The notes beneath the pieces are model-generated. The model ran no database searches. It was not told where the DNA came from and worked only from the letters and a program-made list of their open reading frames with translations. Positions 35,149-37,852 of a DNA stretch of 37,852 bases are shown in pieces. The stretch comes from an uncultured Gilliamella sp. (lineage in GTDB: Bacteria > Pseudomonadota > Gammaproteobacteria > Enterobacterales > Orbaceae), in contig CAMLAI010000007.1 of the NCBI GenBank assembly GCA_946477995.1, positions 1-37,852 on the forward strand, read 5' to 3'. The translations under genes were made by a program, and so were the position numbers. Numbering within the stretch: the stretch's first letter is position 1; every line of letters starts with the position of its first letter.

Positions 35149-35567
35149 CAGAGCGATTTTGGGAATCTAAAACGTTAGATCAATTAACTGATGCACAATG
35201 GGAACAGTTGTGTGACGGCTGTGGTCAGTGCTGTCTTAATAAGTTGATGGATGAGGACACCGAAGAAATCTTGTACACCAATGTTGCTTGTAACTTGCTT
35301 GATTCTAATACGTGTCGTTGTAAGCATTATCACAATCGTTTTAAATATGAGCCTGATTGTATTAAGTTAACGCGTGAAAATCTTCTTACGATTGAATGGT
35401 TACCGTTAACTTGTTCTTATCGTTACTTTTTACAAACAGGGCAGCTACCCGAATGGCATCCACTCATTACCGGTGATAAAAAGCTTATGCATAAGCTGAA
35501 AATATCAGTTAGAAAACGTATTGTGTATGAAAAAGATGTAATTTGTTGGGAAGATCATATTCTATAA
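35145..35567 (+). CDS. ycgN: YcgN family cysteine-cluster protein (UPF0260)
   Basis: The 140-residue product shows the Cys cluster '[44 protein letters not shown]' and later 'EPDCIKLT' and '[11 protein letters not shown]'. The CxxCxxCC motif with later cysteines is typical of the putative zinc- or iron-chelating YkgJ/YcgN group. The function is unknown. It is the last gene of the glk-ycgL-ycgN run; its stop codon overlaps the start of a strong terminator. Confidence 0.93.
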   Translation: MTERFWESKTLDQLTDAQWEQLCDGCGQCCLNKLMDEDTEEILYTNVACNLLDSNTCRCKHYHNRFKYEPDCIKLTRENLLTIEWLPLTCSYRYFLQTGQLPEWHPLITGDKKLMHKLKISVRKRIVYEKDVICWEDHIL

Positions 35568-35589
35568 AAGGGAGTATACTCCCTTTTTT
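35566..35589. terminator. Bidirectional terminator between ycgN and yggT
   Basis: aaaagggag (35566-35574) pairs with ctccctttt (35579-35587) around tata. T-runs follow on both strands, serving the convergent ycgN and yggT genes. Confidence 0.93.
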
Positions 35590-35597
35590 AAAAGCTT

Positions 35598-36155
35598 TTA
35601 TAATATTAGCCAAATACTCCCGACCATATCGATGGCAAATAAATTCAAGAACATTAGAATAAAAATAAAAATCATAAATGAAATATCAATCATGCCAATA
35701 GGGGGAACAATGCGTCGAATGGGTGCGATAAAGGGTTCAGTCAACTCTGCCAGTAGCTCATCAGCGACCGATTGTCCACGGCTTACCCAACTTAGGATAG
35801 CTCTAAATAACAGTAACCAAAATAATAAATGACCAAAGGCGTGTATCATAGCAGCAACGGCATATGCTAAATACTCAGGGCTCCAAACTGGCGCATTAAT
35901 CATGGCAAAATGTAAAATAAAAATAATTTTAACTAGCGCGACCAGATAGAAAATTAACCAGGTTGCACTATCAACTCTTCCTATTGACGGAATTACTTTA
36001 CGTAATGGTCCAATAATGGGTTGAGAAATGCGAACTATAAATTGAGTAAATGGATTATGAAAATTAACTCTTACACTCTGCATCCATAGACGTAAAATGA
36101 TCACATACAGACAAACAGTTAAAACAGCTCTTCCCAAGAAGATCAGTGATATCAT
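35598..36155 (-). CDS. yggT: YggT family membrane protein
   Basis: The 185-residue product carries two YGGT repeats: 'RLWMQSVRVNFHNPFTQFIVRISQPIIGPLRKVIPSIGRVDSATWL' near the start and 'RAILSWVSRGQSVADELLAELTEPFIAPIRRIVPPIGMIDISFM' near the end, each beside hydrophobic helices (about four in all). It is an inner-membrane protein with a suggested role in osmotic or K+ tolerance in enterics, not firmly established. TTTTTAGGAGTG precedes the ATG. It follows yggS by 36 bases and is likely in the same operon, as in E. coli. Confidence 0.93.
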   Translation of the reverse strand: MISLIFLGRAVLTVCLYVIILRLWMQSVRVNFHNPFTQFIVRISQPIIGPLRKVIPSIGRVDSATWLIFYLVALVKIIFILHFAMINAPVWSPEYLAYAVAAMIHAFGHLLFWLLLFRAILSWVSRGQSVADELLAELTEPFIAPIRRIVPPIGMIDISFMIFIFILMFLNLFAIDMVGSIWLIL

Positions 36156-36191
36156 TTAACACTCCTAAAAATTTTATAAGTTTGCAATATA

Positions 36192-36893
36192 TCATAAATA
36201 CTGCCTTGCGCCAAAGATCGCCGAGCCAATTCTAACCATAGTACTGCCTGCAACGATTGCTGCTTGCATATCAGCAGACATGCCCATAGATAATGTATCA
36301 AGAAATGGATAATCTATTTGTAGTGATTTTAAAAGTTGTTGCATCTGCTTAAATACATCTAATTGCTTGTTAAAATCATTCTCGATTTCAGGAATAGCCA
36401 TCAAACCACGTAAATTCAAATTGGGTAATGCTATAACTTGCTTAACTAAGTCAGCGACTTGATTGGGTGCAATACCAGACTTGCTCGCTTCTTGACTTAT
36501 ATTTACTTGAATTAATACATTAAGTTTATTCATATTGGCTGGCCTTTGCTCATTTAATCGCTGAGCGATTTTAAAACGATCAATTGTGTGCATCCAATCA
36601 AAATTTTCTGCCACTAATTTTGTTTTGTTTGATTGTAATGGGCCAATAAAATGCCAAATTAAAGGGGCATTGGGCATATTTTGTTTAAAAAATTGAATTT
36701 TTTCGACGCCTTCTTGAACATAGTTTTCGCCAAAGGCAAACTGACCTGCGCTAATAGCTTGTTCGATTAATGTCACAGGTTTTGTTTTACTGACGGCAAT
36801 TAGTTCAATGCTATTGGGATCTCTTTCGCATTCTAACGCAATATTTTTAATTTTGTTTTTAATGGTGAGTATATTGTCATGTACTGTATTCAT
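36192..36893 (-). CDS. yggS: PLP homeostasis protein YggS (PLPBP family)
   Basis: The 233-residue TIM-barrel protein (E. coli 234) has the PLP-binding lysine K36 in 'LIAVSKTKP', then 'FGENYVQEGVEKIQFF', 'WHFIGPLQSNKTKLVAENFDWMHTID', 'VLIQVNISQEASKSGI', 'RGLMAIPE' and 'LSMGMSADMQAAI..GSTMVRIGSAIFG'. It holds and balances vitamin B6 vitamers; loss disturbs amino acid pools. It is divergent from the PilT-like gene with only 35 bp between start codons. Confidence 0.96.
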   Translation of the reverse strand: MNTVHDNILTIKNKIKNIALECERDPNSIELIAVSKTKPVTLIEQAISAGQFAFGENYVQEGVEKIQFFKQNMPNAPLIWHFIGPLQSNKTKLVAENFDWMHTIDRFKIAQRLNEQRPANMNKLNVLIQVNISQEASKSGIAPNQVADLVKQVIALPNLNLRGLMAIPEIENDFNKQLDVFKQMQQLLKSLQIDYPFLDTLSMGMSADMQAAIVAGSTMVRIGSAIFGARQYL

Positions 36894-36928
36894 GTGAATC
36901 CCGAATCAAAGTTAGTTGGAATAATTGA

Positions 36929-37852
36929 ATGTTAAATTCATTTTTGGCTCTTAGTGTAACGCAAAATGCCTCTGATTTGCACCTTTCAAGTGGTGAAGCT
37001 GCCTGTATTCGAATCAATGGGCAATTACAATTTTTATCAGAACACAGGTTATCACCAATAAGTTTAGAGACTGAACTATTATCATTATTAACTGGCGATC
37101 AAAAACAACAATTATATCAAAATAAACAAATTGACTTCGCTTATCAGGTAAAGGACTTAGGCAGATTTAGAGTGAATATTTTTTATCAATATCGGGGAAT
37201 TTCAGCCGTTTTTCGTATAATTAAACAACACATTCCAACGCTTGCCGAGATAAAGGCGCCTGAAATTTTTAAACAACTTATCAATTATGAAAGTGGCATT
37301 ATTTTAATTACCGGTTCAACAGGGAGTGGTAAGTCAACCACACTAGCATCTTTAATTAATCACATTAATTTTAATCAATCAAAGCACATATTAACCTTAG
37401 AAGATCCGATTGAATTTATTTATCATAATCAAAAATCATTAATCCAACAAAGAGAGTTAACAAATTTGGATCAGACTGTTGATAGCCTTTTAAGGCAAGA
37501 TCCTGACATAATATTGCTTGGGGAATTACGTAACAAAAAAGCTATCCAAACCGCATTAACAGTAGCTGAAACAGGACATTTAGTTTTTGCTACGTTGCAT
37601 ACAAATTCTGCTATTGAGACTATTAATCGTATTATTGATGTATTTGAAGACAGTTCACGAGATTTTATTCGTACTCAATTATCACATAGTTTAAAGGCAA
37701 TAATAAGTCAGAAACTAGTCACCACCGAAAATGGACGTAAAGCTTTATTTGAAGTACTGATTAACAACCCTGCTGTCAGTAATTTAATCAAAGAAGGCAA
37801 AGTTAAACACATTTATTCTTTAATGCAAACTGGACAACAATATGGCATGCAA
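36929..37852 (+). CDS. yggR: PilT-like twitching ATPase, YggR type (3' end outside window)
   Basis: This is an open frame of 308 codons from ATG 36929 to the window edge. It has 'NASDLHLSSGEAACIRINGQL' (PilT N-domain), Walker A GSTGSGKST (129-137), the Asp box 'ILTLEDPIEF', Walker B 'QDPDIILLGELRN' and the His box 'GHLVFATLHTNSAIETINRIID', then 'ALFEVLINNPAVSNLIKEGK'. It hydrolyses ATP to retract type IV pili or related filaments. The match is closest to E. coli YggR, which is likewise divergent from yggS-yggT. No other pilus genes are visible, but comEC elsewhere in the window makes a role in DNA uptake conceivable. Confidence 0.93.
   Translation, partial: MLNSFLALSVTQNASDLHLSSGEAACIRINGQLQFLSEHRLSPISLETELLSLLTGDQKQQLYQNKQIDFAYQVKDLGRFRVNIFYQYRGISAVFRIIKQHIPTLAEIKAPEIFKQLINYESGIILITGSTGSGKSTTLASLINHINFNQSKHILTLEDPIEFIYHNQKSLIQQRELTNLDQTVDSLLRQDPDIILLGELRNKKAIQTALTVAETGHLVFATLHTNSAIETINRIIDVFEDSSRDFIRTQLSHSLKAIISQKLVTTENGRKALFEVLINNPAVSNLIKEGKVKHIYSLMQTGQQYGMQ

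Noticed and set aside
1..37852. tRNA, rRNA, CRISPR arrays, intact IS elements or prophage genes
   Set aside because: I looked through the intergenic stretches on both strands and saw no cloverleaf, regularly spaced repeats, transposase or phage structural genes.

Overview
The window is AT-rich (roughly a third G+C by eye) and has the gene content of a gammaproteobacterium close to the Enterobacterales/Pasteurellales. Many products can be followed along nearly their whole length against remembered E. coli proteins (PrfC, AroA, Cmk, RpsA, IhfB, CorA, Glk, PtrA, YggS). The base composition, an invasin-type adhesin and the mix of enteric and rearranged neighbourhoods suggest a host-associated member of the Orbales (Gilliamella/Frischella/Orbus type). 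That placement is inference. I see no rRNA, tRNA, CRISPR array or intact insertion sequence.

Layout. 1-1.6 kb: the C-terminus of an invasin/intimin-like surface adhesin, then about 700 bp of non-coding DNA holding a small GC-richer reading frame. 1.6-7.1 kb (minus strand): an EmrR-like MarR regulator and a four-gene YbhG-YbhF-YbhS-YbhR-type exporter operon behind a perfect 18-bp palindrome. 7.2-9.5 kb: a DUF4865 protein divergent from a short LysR regulator, and an AraC regulator. 9.7-11.9 kb: fructose-6-phosphate aldolase, a siderophore-interacting ferric reductase and ACP phosphodiesterase. 12-15.1 kb (minus): a secreted 3-hydroxybutyrate-oligomer-hydrolase homologue that seems to have lost its acid and histidine residues, and ilvY without ilvC. 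15.2-20.3 kb: prfC and pitrilysin. 20.4-30.8 kb: a large plus-strand block, xre regulator-aroA-cmk-rpsA-ihfB-comEC-lpxK-ycaR-kdsB-DUF2461. It follows the E. coli aroA-to-kdsB order but lacks serC, msbA and ycaQ. 30.9-33.4 kb: marC and ssb (minus), corA (plus). 33.4-33.9 kb: a gene-free stretch with nested inverted repeats and a possible decayed reading frame. 33.9-35.6 kb: glk-ycgL-ycgN. 35.6 kb to the end: yggT and yggS (minus), divergent from a PilT-like ATPase gene cut by the window edge.

Functionally the region is mainly housekeeping: aromatic amino acids (aroA), CMP kinase, translation (rpsA, prfC), nucleoid and DNA maintenance (ihfB, ssb), lipid A/KDO synthesis (lpxK, kdsB), DNA uptake (comEC, PilT-like ATPase), Mg2+ uptake (corA) and glucose entry (glk). 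Accessory modules sit mostly in the first 15 kb. The strongest regulatory signals are paired inverted repeats next to regulator genes (EmrR-like, IlvY, XRE) and a two-hairpin rpsA leader with GGA in its first loop. No wholly new multi-gene system is evident. The most unusual items are the degenerate 3HB-oligomer hydrolase, the lambda-operator-like site before the XRE gene, the missing msbA, and the two non-coding islands.
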